Shown here: positions 13,880 through 22,884 of the stretch, one piece after another
Layout: each line of letters starts with the position of its first letter
Numbering within the stretch: the stretch's first letter is position 1
The notes under the pieces: generated by a model
What the model saw: the letters and a program-made list of their open reading frames with translations, nothing else
Told to the model about the DNA's origin: nothing
Database searches by the model: none
From: Thiogranum sp.
Lineage (GTDB): Bacteria; Pseudomonadota; Gammaproteobacteria; DSM-19610
NCBI GenBank assembly: GCA_030148775.1
Contig: JASBST010000046.1
Coordinates: 1-52,827, forward strand
Direction of reading: 5' to 3'
Length of the DNA stretch: 52,827 nucleotides
Made by a program: the position numbers and the translations under genes

Positions 13880-16800
13880 TTATTCCAATAAGTGCTGACG
13901 TTTCGGACCAATGGGATCGACCTTATTAGAAACATCAGGGGAACGTCGAGCTGGAACACCACCAGTCAATTCCTGTATACGGCGATGCTCTGCTATTTCC
14001 CTAGCAGTCTTCCCACCAGATACCTCAGTGCGACAAACAGTACATCCAGGTTCAAGTTTACCGGCCTTTTCATGTTGTTGAAGCCGCTTACTAATATTTC
14101 CTGACTGGCCTACATAAGGCTTGCCAGTAACTTTATCGGTGAACTCATAAATTCCCTTGTTGGGTGCTCCCTTTGTAACACGCGCCCCAACGTCCATCGC
14201 ACGATCACCCAGCTTGGCGACCGTGCCCGCAGCCCCGAACGCGAAGGGAAGCGCTGCACTGAACGATGCCGCTGCACCAAAACTATCACCACGAAACAGA
14301 GAAATCAATCCGCTGGCGCTATCGGCCAGGATCGAGAACGGTGCCAATATCGGTACCGCGATATCGGCCGCTCCGATAACATCCAGCGTAAGCTGGACCC
14401 TGTCTAACATCCGCGTGAAGAAGGAGCTATCGGACGCGACGTTGGACGGATCCGCCACAGAAAACGCGCGGGTCTCGACAGGCTCCCTATAAACGAAATC
14501 ATTATCCGACAAGACCGAGTCGGAAAAGTTGTCCTCATTGAAGGTAAACAGGTCTGCACCGTTTAAGGGATTGCTGAAATCCTCGTAGCCGAAGCGCAAA
14601 TCATCCAGGTTAAAACTGAAATCACCATTAATTTCGACACCATCTAAAAAACCGCCTGAGGAATGATAGAAATAACCTGTCGGATCGGTATACGACAACG
14701 GATTATTTCGCACATAGCTGTAACGATTGAGAGATTGCAGATCGCCGACGTCCTGCACGAAGGGATCGGCACTCAGAAAGCGTCCTAGTTTCGGATCATA
14801 GATCCGGCCGTTCATGTGTACCAGCCCGAAATTATCCAACTGCTCATGGCCGGTATAGCCGCGCGGCGTCGGCCAGGTGCGAGGCAACTGGCTGGGCGAG
14901 GCCGCTCCCCAGGTGTCGGCGAGCCTTCGCGCGCCAAAAGCATCGAAACTCATTTGCGCTAGCACAAAGAAAAATGGAGAGTCCTTGTAACGGTAAGTTA
15001 CAGCATAGACCGACCCCAAATTGTCGTAATGGAGATATTTTTCATAGATGTTGGTAGTGGAATCTTTCTTGACATTACGCTCGTATTGCAGAACAGCTTC
15101 GCCATCGACATAAACGAAGTAGCGGAAGACGGTCCCGCTCCCGTCTTTAAATTCTTCATAGTAGTTATCAAAGTATTGCGTACTTGAAATCTTTCCTTCG
15201 TAGATGTCGCTGTGAAAGATGCGCGCCCGCGCCTCGTCGTATTGAAACGACGCGACTGCCATACCATTTGGAAGATTCTCCGTTATTCCCTTCACCTTGT
15301 TGAAAGAAGTCCAGGTTTGATTCCTGCCACCTGCCGTTGTCATATTTCCGTTGGCGTCGTAGGAGTACCTCTTCCCTCCGGCGAAGGTCACGGCGTGAGC
15401 ACCCGCTCCATTTTCTCCGTAACGATAATCGCCTACACCGTTCTTTTCGGTGATATTTCCCTTTACGTCATACCGATAATTTTTTGCCCCCATACCGACT
15501 ACATTTGCGACAATAAACCGGTTTACCGAATCGTATTCGAATGTCTCCGTCAGATTGGCGTTGACGTCTTTACGTTCGAGTAAATTTCCGAGCGCATTAT
15601 ATTTATATGTCAAAAACTGCGTATCCGAAGAACTGTCCACTCCCGTGCTGATTTGTTGCAAGCGACCGCTAAACGGCTCATACAAGCGCACTGTTTGCTG
15701 GCGATTACCCACTGAAAACAAGGTCACATTTCCATCAGCGTCGGAATCGTCGGCACGCCAGAACACCTCGGCGCTGTCGGCGCCGTTTTCTACCTGGCTA
15801 AGATAGCCGTAAAAGTTGTAACGGTAGTTAACCGAAAAGCCATTGGGATAGCCAAGCCTCGCCAAGCGTCCCGCGTAATCATAGCTGCGCGTCATGCTCA
15901 GTGTGTTGCCGTAGCTGGTTCGCTTATCATCCGTCAATCGACCCGCATAATCGTAAGTAAGATTCTTGCGGAAATGGGGAGTATTTACTTCAACAAGACT
16001 TCCCTTGGCCATATAACCGGCGTCATAAGACCAGGTTGTCCGCCCTTCCGGCTCGTCCCTTACAATCACCCTGCCAAGGCGATCGTAGTTGTAGATGACT
16101 GACTGGTTTTTGGAATCTTTCTGCTGGCGCAGCTGTCCGAGCGCGTCGTAGCTATATTCCCAACGCCCCATATCCGAATCAATAGTGACCGTCTTTCGTC
16201 CCAATATGTCATATTCAATCCGCGTGACATTACCTTCGGCATCAATCGTCCGCAGAAGACTTCCGGCAGCGTCGTAATGTTTGTATAGCGCTTGGTTGTT
16301 GCTGTCGATCACTGCTATTTCTTCGCCACGACTGTTATATTTACTGGTAGTTGTCTGGTCATAGCTCCCAATGTCATCGAACAGTCGAGTTGTCTTCGTT
16401 GACTTGGTATAACTCATCTGGATATTTCCACCATCCGGACGATGGATGGCAATTGGACGATTCAAAAGATCGTAAGTGAAATCGCTCCAATAGATGGTGT
16501 CGCCGAAAAAATAATTCCTGGACTGCCGGGCCACACGACCAAATCGGTCGTATTGAGTATCTTTGGCGATCGTACGGCCATCAAAGCCGGTAGTTTCAGT
16601 TCTGACCTCCCTTCCCAAGGCGTCATAGTAGGTGATTGTCGTCGGCTCACCGGTTTTCCATAACGTGGTTCGCCTCACGGCGTATGCCGGACAGGACGCG
16701 TCGCACCACTCGCGTTTCCACAAGACCTGCGTACCGTCCGGATTCTGCTGAGTGATCGGACGACCAAAGACGTCGTATTGCCAGAGTGTGACCAGGGCGT

Positions 16801-19800
16801 TAGGGTCTGTGACTTGTTTCGGCAAACCGAAACGCAGATCCATCAGCGCTTCGGTATAGTGGCCGACGGCGTTTGCCGACGACTGTGTGAAAGTACTGTC
16901 GACCGCAAGCCTACTATAGTCGTAAGATTCTCGCTCCCGTCGCATCGTTATTGGATAGTTCGCCTGACCTGAATCAGTAAAGGTACGCGAGGATAGGTTT
17001 CCGTAGCTGTCATAAGTGTAGGCTGTACGGAGCTTTAACTCCGGATCTTCTGGTTCGTCTATTTTTGCCGACAGATCGCCGGTTACTGAGTCGTATTCGA
17101 ACTCCGATGTTTGCACGATTACATCTCTCTCGTCTCCTCTCAATGTAACCTCAGTTCGGGTCGGAAGACCGATAAACCACTGATAGGGGTCGTTACTGAA
17201 GGTACTTCGCGTTACCTTGGTAAACCTCGACATCGCGCTCAGATCCAGATTCATCACTGATTCCGTGATCTCACCGGCGTTACCGTATTCATCTTGCAGC
17301 CCATTCCTAGTGTCCACCAAACGAATTAGACTGCCGTCCAGTTCATAGGTGGCAACGCGGTTAGACCATAAGTCGACACGATAGACCCCGTTATAGCGTA
17401 ATTCTGTTGGTCTCCATTCGTTGGTTGTAGTTTTGATCAAGGTGCCGTTTGCCTGCTTCTTTTCGACGCTGACAGGAAACCCAATGGTAACAAACACACC
17501 CGCGAGGTCAGGACTATTGACGAAACGTTGATCGTATTGCGTCGTGCTGACTATACCGGTCTGTTCATCGGTAGAAATAACCTTTTGGAATCCGAGAAAG
17601 CCTCTTCCTTCGCTGTTGAGACCAGCATCCTCATAATGATAGCTAGCAGTGGAGAGACCACCGATACCGTCCGTACTGGTTATGGACGACACAGCGTATA
17701 TTGGCACTTTGATGCAGCGATTGGGATACGCGGCGGCGGTGCCTGGGGTCCAGCTACATTCGCTATTCACGGTGTATACTGCCGGATCTGTCAAGGGCGC
17801 ATAGCCGATACTCACGTTATTGTTGTAGCCATCACTCAACCGCTCAATCATATCGGGTTGTGACAACTCCCGATTCTTGGGTAGCGACCTTTCAGGTATG
17901 CCAACGTAGCGCTCCAACTTGATCAAGTTTTGTAGATAGGTTGTATTCTTAAAATCTGGAAGCCGGTATGGACAGGCCAAATCGATCAGGCCATCGCCAT
18001 TGGCATCGACTGGAAGAACCGTGGCGCAATTGCTTAGATCGATACTCTGCTTGACGCTCATCGCCTCCCATCCAGAGTAATCTGTTCCGGATGATCGCTT
18101 TATATAGGTGGTCGTCGATCCGCCCTGCTTTATCGGACAAATCAAGTCCGCTCGTCCGTCACCATCAACGTCCGCAGACATCAGCCGTGCGCAGGCCCTG
18201 GTGTCGTAGATATCACCCCCCAAGTTACGCCACCCGAGGTAGGCCGCGCCAGTAGAAAGACTCACGTTGATTTCGTTAGCTCGCGCGCAGATCATATCCT
18301 GGAGGTTGTCGCCATTCACGTCGCTTTGGAGGAGTGCGTTACAGTTATCGAGCTTGAAACTGCTTTTTCCTGGAGAGACGTACCAGCTCTCCCAGTTTCC
18401 GTAGCGCGTGCCGAGCGAACGTTGAACATAGGTAATCTGCCCGCTATTGCCGCTGGTATCCGTATCCAAAGCGCAGACTATATCGGCAAGGGAGTCACCG
18501 TCGACATCGCTTGTAGATAACAGACGGCAGCGGGAGATATTGTTCGGAAACTGGGACGCGCTCCATTGCTGCCAATTGGTGAATCCGCCATCGGTGGCAA
18601 GCTCGACGTAGGTAGCGCTGGCCCGTAAACAGACGAGATCGATTCGCTTGTCACCGTTGACGTCTGCCAGCCGCGTCATGAGACAGCCCGAAATTCCCCC
18701 TGGTGGAGGATTCGGATTCCAAACCATCCAGTCAGTATACTGATTCGCCTCTGAGAGCTGGACGTAGGTTTGTCCGTCGGCATGCAGGCAGACCATATCG
18801 GTCAAACCATCACCGTTCACATCGCCACCTGTGAGGGGTTTGCAGGCATTGGCAGAAATACTGGCGCCGGATCCGTCGCGATAGACGACCCAACCCCGGT
18901 AACGGCCGCCTTCAGACAACTGCACGTCGGTATTACTGATCGTTTTCCCGTTGTAGACTGTACTGAACACGCAAATCAGATCGGTTAGGCCGTCTCCGTT
19001 CACGTCCCCCTGCGTCAGAACCTGGCATTCTATACTATCGTCAGCGGTTCCCGCCGCTGCGCCAGGAAGAATAGGAATACTACCGACCGGGCTCTCCACC
19101 CAGTCCAAGTACTGCGGAGCGTTGTCTGTCCAGTCAAACACAGTAGGCCGCATACAGTCCGAGACACCGGTAGAGTCGAAACCGCAGCGAGTAAGGGCTT
19201 TGAGCACGCTAGCGCCGTTTGTGGCGCTTACACCGTAACTCAGCTGGTACTCAGTCAGCGGGGATCCGTTCGCCGTCAAACTGATAGCCACCTTCGCCAA
19301 CCGTCTATTCAGGACTCGAAGATCCCCGAAAAGATACGAAGGCTGCGGATCCGGTCTCGACTCGTAGATGAACTTAATCTCAATAGCGGGTGACAGCGTG
19401 TTAGTGCCCGCGTAGCTGATGGTACTGACGCGGGGGTTTTCTGTGGCGCCTCCCTTTTCGTACTGGATGAAGATACTGTTACCTGACCGATCGCTGATCT
19501 TACTGACCGACCACCGGTAGATGATATTACGGGAAGATGCGGTGTCGCGGGAGTTGGGCGTTCCCCCGTATTCGATAATACGCCTATCTTTGGTGTAAAC
19601 GGTAAATCCGCAAGGCCCCCCGCAATCGCCTCCGTTCTGGACTATTTTTGAGGAGGTGTCTTTCTCCGTGCGATATTCAGTACCTCCTGTGCCATAGCCG
19701 CCGGAAACATTAACCAGCCTCGATTTACCTAAGCAAAGGCGGTCGCTGCGGTCGAGTTTCACGCCCCGCGACACGCCATCCTGCGCAAATGTTGATCTGC

Positions 19801-20083
19801 AACGGCTAACACTGGATAGGCCGTCAACCGACCAACCGACGCCCAGAAACCCGTTGCGGGCGCGACTGCTATAGTTGAGAGCCAGCTTTGGTGTCATGCC
19901 ACCGATGCCGGGGGGAACTTCTATGGGCACTGTGTACCTTGCGGCACCCGAGGAGTTAACAGAAAAGCTCCCCGAGATCGCTCCGACCGCCGCTATACTC
20001 TTACCAGAGTAAAATGGCGATGCACACAGAAATAAAGAAATGATGAACGCGCAAAGTACGTGACTATAACGGGACTCCCTCAT
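13880..20083 (-). CDS. Exported SpvB/FG-GAP/RHS polymorphic toxin with GIY-YIG nuclease
   Basis: Giant protein of 2067 residues. A signal peptide (about 1-31) leads into an SpvB-like domain (about 33-330: GSFSVNSSGAARYTVPIEVP, GVGWSVDGLSSVSRC). Seven FG-GAP/VCBS repeats follow (about 350-710), each with a calcium-loop DxDGDxxxD and a C-x17-C pair. Then come a TcdB-like middle region and many YD/RHS repeats (about 1060-1740), and the RHS core motif GRFLSADPF with NRYSYVRNNPLSYTDPTG. A small hydrophobic pre-toxin region precedes a C-terminal GIY-YIG nuclease (last 97 residues: GIYEF, PYVGQSG, SKRLQQH, EIAEHRRI, NKVDP). All GIY-YIG key residues (Tyr, Arg, Glu, Asn) are present, so DNA cleavage in rival cells is likely. 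Cognate immunity candidate: 13618-13875. Ribosome site GGGAGAGAG precedes ATG 20083. Confidence 0.9.
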   Translation of the reverse strand: MRESRYSHVLCAFIISLFLCASPFYSGKSIAAVGAISGSFSVNSSGAARYTVPIEVPPGIGGMTPKLALNYSSRARNGFLGVGWSVDGLSSVSRCRSTFAQDGVSRGVKLDRSDRLCLGKSRLVNVSGGYGTGGTEYRTEKDTSSKIVQNGGDCGGPCGFTVYTKDRRIIEYGGTPNSRDTASSRNIIYRWSVSKISDRSGNSIFIQYEKGGATENPRVSTISYAGTNTLSPAIEIKFIYESRPDPQPSYLFGDLRVLNRRLAKVAISLTANGSPLTEYQLSYGVSATNGASVLKALTRCGFDSTGVSDCMRPTVFDWTDNAPQYLDWVESPVGSIPILPGAAAGTADDSIECQVLTQGDVNGDGLTDLICVFSTVYNGKTISNTDVQLSEGGRYRGWVVYRDGSGASISANACKPLTGGDVNGDGLTDMVCLHADGQTYVQLSEANQYTDWMVWNPNPPPGGISGCLMTRLADVNGDKRIDLVCLRASATYVELATDGGFTNWQQWSASQFPNNISRCRLLSTSDVDGDSLADIVCALDTDTSGNSGQITYVQRSLGTRYGNWESWYVSPGKSSFKLDNCNALLQSDVNGDNLQDMICARANEINVSLSTGAAYLGWRNLGGDIYDTRACARLMSADVDGDGRADLICPIKQGGSTTTYIKRSSGTDYSGWEAMSVKQSIDLSNCATVLPVDANGDGLIDLACPYRLPDFKNTTYLQNLIKLERYVGIPERSLPKNRELSQPDMIERLSDGYNNNVSIGYAPLTDPAVYTVNSECSWTPGTAAAYPNRCIKVPIYAVSSITSTDGIGGLSTASYHYEDAGLNSEGRGFLGFQKVISTDEQTGIVSTTQYDQRFVNSPDLAGVFVTIGFPVSVEKKQANGTLIKTTTNEWRPTELRYNGVYRVDLWSNRVATYELDGSLIRLVDTRNGLQDEYGNAGEITESVMNLDLSAMSRFTKVTRSTFSNDPYQWFIGLPTRTEVTLRGDERDVIVQTSEFEYDSVTGDLSAKIDEPEDPELKLRTAYTYDSYGNLSSRTFTDSGQANYPITMRRERESYDYSRLAVDSTFTQSSANAVGHYTEALMDLRFGLPKQVTDPNALVTLWQYDVFGRPITQQNPDGTQVLWKREWCDASCPAYAVRRTTLWKTGEPTTITYYDALGREVRTETTGFDGRTIAKDTQYDRFGRVARQSRNYFFGDTIYWSDFTYDLLNRPIAIHRPDGGNIQMSYTKSTKTTRLFDDIGSYDQTTTSKYNSRGEEIAVIDSNNQALYKHYDAAGSLLRTIDAEGNVTRIEYDILGRKTVTIDSDMGRWEYSYDALGQLRQQKDSKNQSVIYNYDRLGRVIVRDEPEGRTTWSYDAGYMAKGSLVEVNTPHFRKNLTYDYAGRLTDDKRTSYGNTLSMTRSYDYAGRLARLGYPNGFSVNYRYNFYGYLSQVENGADSAEVFWRADDSDADGNVTLFSVGNRQQTVRLYEPFSGRLQQISTGVDSSSDTQFLTYKYNALGNLLERKDVNANLTETFEYDSVNRFIVANVVGMGAKNYRYDVKGNITEKNGVGDYRYGENGAGAHAVTFAGGKRYSYDANGNMTTAGGRNQTWTSFNKVKGITENLPNGMAVASFQYDEARARIFHSDIYEGKISSTQYFDNYYEEFKDGSGTVFRYFVYVDGEAVLQYERNVKKDSTTNIYEKYLHYDNLGSVYAVTYRYKDSPFFFVLAQMSFDAFGARRLADTWGAASPSQLPRTWPTPRGYTGHEQLDNFGLVHMNGRIYDPKLGRFLSADPFVQDVGDLQSLNRYSYVRNNPLSYTDPTGYFYHSSGGFLDGVEINGDFSFNLDDLRFGYEDFSNPLNGADLFTFNEDNFSDSVLSDNDFVYREPVETRAFSVADPSNVASDSSFFTRMLDRVQLTLDVIGAADIAVPILAPFSILADSASGLISLFRGDSFGAAASFSAALPFAFGAAGTVAKLGDRAMDVGARVTKGAPNKGIYEFTDKVTGKPYVGQSGNISKRLQQHEKAGKLEPGCTVCRTEVSGGKTAREIAEHRRIQELTGGVPARRSPDVSNKVDPIGPKRQHLLE

Positions 20084-20543
20084 TATGACTCTCTCCCTGT
20101 CATTATGGTGTTTGTTTGAATATTTTTATTTATCCTGCAACAGGCATGTTGCAGAATTTTTACCGAAGAGGAGATTTCTCCCTAAAATGATCTCTAAGTG
20201 AATTTTCTCAAACGACTATAAATCAGCTAAGACGGGCCCTAGGTCACATCACCGTCTACGCCGACGGTCTTGACGCCGCTGAATATAGAGTGACGGGATA
20301 GAATCCGATCCATCACAGCTTGTGACGGGCATATGGCTGGTAAATAGCTATATGGACATACCGATAGATTTGGTTGGGCGGCGGCCGTAAAGAAGTGGTA
20401 ACTACGGCGAATCCAGTCCTAACGAAATATTTACATTTAGTCGCCCGACCTGTCAGTTCTTACAGTATGCGTCGGCAACCGACCCTCTGCACAATGTAGT
20501 ACTACAACAATCAAACGATAAATTAATTCGGATTCGATCGACA
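20084..20543. other. Non-coding gap between RHS gene and lipoprotein gene
   Basis: No convincing gene. It must hold the promoters of the two divergent genes. A hairpin CTGCAAC/GTTGCAG at 20135-20154 followed by AATTTTT looks like a plus-strand terminator, but no plus-strand gene ends here, so it may be left over from an older neighbour. Confidence 0.5.
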
Positions 20544-21056
20544 ATGAACAAACACACCTTCAAAACGCTTTGTATCGCGCTATTCGCCTTGGCAATTTCC
20601 GCATGCGCCGCGACCGTGCAACGGGAAGTCACACAACCGGTTGTTAATTCGTCATTCAATGACAACAATGTTTTTATCTCGGTCGCGGAAAATCCGACAT
20701 ATGCCGATAATTCCCGCTACCGAAGTAGTATGCGGGAGCTGATCAGCGCAATAAAAACGAAAAACCCTTCCGTTCAGGACCTGTCCGGCTCGCCACACGA
20801 AGGTATCACGGCTGTCATAACGGTGGAGGATTTCAAATATATCTCTACCGCGGCGCGTTTTGTAGGCGGTATTATATCCGGCAAGGCACGACTGCAAGTC
20901 CGGCTGGACCTGTCCGATCTGGCGACCGGAAAGAAGCTCGGTGAATCGAGAATGGGAACGACTTCAAACAATCTACAGGGAATTCTGGGCGCCACGACCC
21001 CACGGCAGATCGACGCTGTCGCCGAGCAGATTGCGACGCTGTTGAAAAACCCGTGA
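20544..21056 (+). CDS. Lipoprotein, DUF4410-like
   Basis: Protein of 170 residues with a lipoprotein signal (lipobox ISAC, Cys at about 21). The body fits the DUF4410 type: short beta strands (VFISVAENPTYADNS, GITAVITVEDFKYIS), a GIISGKARLQVRLDLSDLAT core and a C-terminal helix (IDAVAEQIATLL). Such proteins sit at the outer membrane; their role is not established. A second lipoprotein gene follows 36 bases later, so they may be co-transcribed. Confidence 0.65.
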   Translation: MNKHTFKTLCIALFALAISACAATVQREVTQPVVNSSFNDNNVFISVAENPTYADNSRYRSSMRELISAIKTKNPSVQDLSGSPHEGITAVITVEDFKYISTAARFVGGIISGKARLQVRLDLSDLATGKKLGESRMGTTSNNLQGILGATTPRQIDAVAEQIATLLKNP

Positions 21057-21092
21057 GCGCGACTGCGCGTCCTTAACCGAAGGAGTATACGC

Positions 21093-21521
21093 ATGAGAGG
21101 TCTGTTTTTAGCTGTTGTGAGTCTATGCCTGACAGCCTGTATCAGCGACAGCGATGGAAACGACGCCGTCAATCTCGGATTTACGGCATCCTCCGGGCTG
21201 CAAACCGGTATCGATAACCAACAGATTCGGGTGCTGCGCAATGCCGCCGATTACGCCGCGCTGATGTCGCAAATCACGGTAACCGGGACGGCGCCGAATC
21301 CTGACTTCAGCAGCAAGATGCTTATCGCGGTACTCAGCACTCTGGACTCGTGCTATACCCTATCGGCGAAATCAGTGGTAAAGAGCGGAGACTTTGTCAC
21401 GGCGACTGTTGGCGTCGCCGGACCGGCCGCGGTCTGTCCCGCGGTCGTCGGCCGGGATTATCTGTTCATCGAAGTCGACCAGACGCCGGGCCAAGTGTCC
21501 GTACGGCATGAAGCGCAGTAA
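21093..21521 (+). CDS. Putative lipoprotein, unknown
   Basis: Protein of 142 residues with a lipobox (LTAC, Cys at about 16). The mature part has no recognised domain. A line such as SKMLIAVLSTLDSCYTLSAK resembles protease-inhibitor-like or DUF-type beta folds with one possible disulfide (Cys near 90 and 111). AAGGAG lies nine bases before ATG 21093. It follows the DUF4410-like lipoprotein on the same strand. Confidence 0.6.
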   Translation: MRGLFLAVVSLCLTACISDSDGNDAVNLGFTASSGLQTGIDNQQIRVLRNAADYAALMSQITVTGTAPNPDFSSKMLIAVLSTLDSCYTLSAKSVVKSGDFVTATVGVAGPAAVCPAVVGRDYLFIEVDQTPGQVSVRHEAQ

Positions 21522-21836
21522 AAAACGTCGACACGCGATTGACCGGCGCCTCAGCCCATCCGGTCGGCGGTTCTGATCTCGTCGAATTGTGTAACAGTTT
21601 TCTTTAGCGGACGGCGTCAACCGGTTTTAGCGGACGACGCGCTTCGTATTGTCGCAGTCTAGGCACGCCGCGGGAGAACCTGGCGGGGATTGCACGAACG
21701 GATTTAATTCATCGGTCAGGTCCACGGAACGCGGTGCGGGTGTCGGTTTAACTTTCCGTGGTTTCCTGGCGTACCCGGCCGCGCCGGAACTAACAAAGCC
21801 CGTCAGACACTAACCCTGTTTTACCGGAGACATCCC
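21522..21836. other. Non-coding gap, nothing identified
   Basis: This GC-rich stretch between the lipoprotein and SDR genes has no convincing frame, terminator with a T-run, or repeat. Confidence 0.4.
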
Positions 21837-22598
21837 ATGCCCGAAAACTATCCACGCGTCGCCGCCATCACCGGCGCCACCTCCGGCATCGGCGAGGCCA
21901 CGGCGCGGAAATTCCTCGGCACCGGTTACGCCGTGGTCGGCAACGGCCGCAACGGCCAGAAACTCGAAACCATGGAAGCGCAGCTCGGCGCGGCCTTCTG
22001 TGGCGTCGCCGGCGATGCCGCCGACGAGGCCGTACTGGAACGGCTGTTCAGCGCCGCCAGCGAACGTTTCGGCGCGGCGCCCGACATCGTGGTCGTCAAT
22101 GCCGGCCGAGGACTGGGCGGTTCGGTGAAAGACGCCGATCTGAACGAATTCCAGTCCCTGTTGCGCGTGAATCTCAGCGGCGCACTGGCGCTGTTGCAGA
22201 AGGCGGCACGGCAGATGGTGGAGCGTCAGCGCGACGGCTTTCCCGGGCGGGCCGCGGACATTGTCATCATCGGCTCGGTAGTCGGGCGCCACGTCTCACC
22301 GTTCAGCGCCGTCTACGGCGCGTCAAAGTTCGCCGTGCATTCGCTCGCCGAGGGTCTGCGCCGGGAGATCGGCCCGCTGGGAGTGCGTGTCAGTCTGGTG
22401 GAGCCGGCGGTGGTGCTGAGCGGGTTTCAGGCCGTTGCCGGCTACGATCACGCCATGCTGCAACATTTCGAAGAGAAGTTCGGGCCGCTGCTAATCGGCG
22501 AGGATATCGCCAACGCGATCGGCTATATCGTCGACCAGCCGCCCCATGTACACATCAGCGACATTGTCGTGCGACCGACGCGGCAGGATTATCCCTGA
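21837..22598 (+). CDS. SDR-family NAD(P)-dependent oxidoreductase
   Basis: Classical short-chain dehydrogenase of 253 residues. The cofactor loop is TGATSGIGEAT (residues 13-23), the NAG motif is VVNAGRG (about 88), the catalytic Ser is in IIGSVVG (about 140) and the YxxxK site is YGASKFAVHS (about 158). It carries out NAD(P)-linked alcohol/ketone exchange; the substrate is not known. Ribosome site GGAG precedes ATG 21837, and a terminator follows. Confidence 0.9.
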   Translation: MPENYPRVAAITGATSGIGEATARKFLGTGYAVVGNGRNGQKLETMEAQLGAAFCGVAGDAADEAVLERLFSAASERFGAAPDIVVVNAGRGLGGSVKDADLNEFQSLLRVNLSGALALLQKAARQMVERQRDGFPGRAADIVIIGSVVGRHVSPFSAVYGASKFAVHSLAEGLRREIGPLGVRVSLVEPAVVLSGFQAVAGYDHAMLQHFEEKFGPLLIGEDIANAIGYIVDQPPHVHISDIVVRPTRQDYP

Positions 22599-22600
22599 GC

Positions 22601-22638
22601 ATCCGGACCGCGTGTCTTACGCGTCTGATCGGATTTTT
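22601..22638 (+). terminator. Rho-independent terminator after SDR gene
   Basis: Arms ATCCGGACCGCG and CGCGTC plus CGGAT form an interrupted stem around TGTCTTA, directly followed by TTTTT. It lies three bases behind the SDR stop. Confidence 0.55.
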
Positions 22639-22665
22639 AACAATTAAGTGATTATTTTTGCCCGA

Positions 22666-22817
22666 TGTCTCCATTCGGGGACACCTTTTCGCCTACACAA
22701 AACCGGCCGATTCTGACACCAATTCCACGCATAAATTGAGAAACTTCAATCAGGGGTCGGGGAAGCCAAGTGGGCCCCTGTACACGCGTCACTGCCCGGG
22801 CGGACAAGCTGCCGGGC
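22666..22817 (+). promoter_or_regulatory. Structured leader upstream of the glycoside hydrolase
   Basis: Three successive hairpins can be drawn: TGTCTCC/GGGGACA (22666-22683, then CCTTTT), CAGGGGTC/GGCCCCTG (22751-22758 with 22773-22780) and GCCCGG/CCGGGC (22794-22799 with 22812-22817). The gene starts at 22885. This could be an RNA regulator or simply GC-rich hairpins; no known riboswitch class was recognised. The first hairpin may instead be a second SDR terminator. Confidence 0.3.
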
Positions 22818-22884
22818 TCACGCTTTCCGTCGCGCGTTCATACCAATCAAGGAATGACATTTACTTATCATCAAAGAGGTGAAG

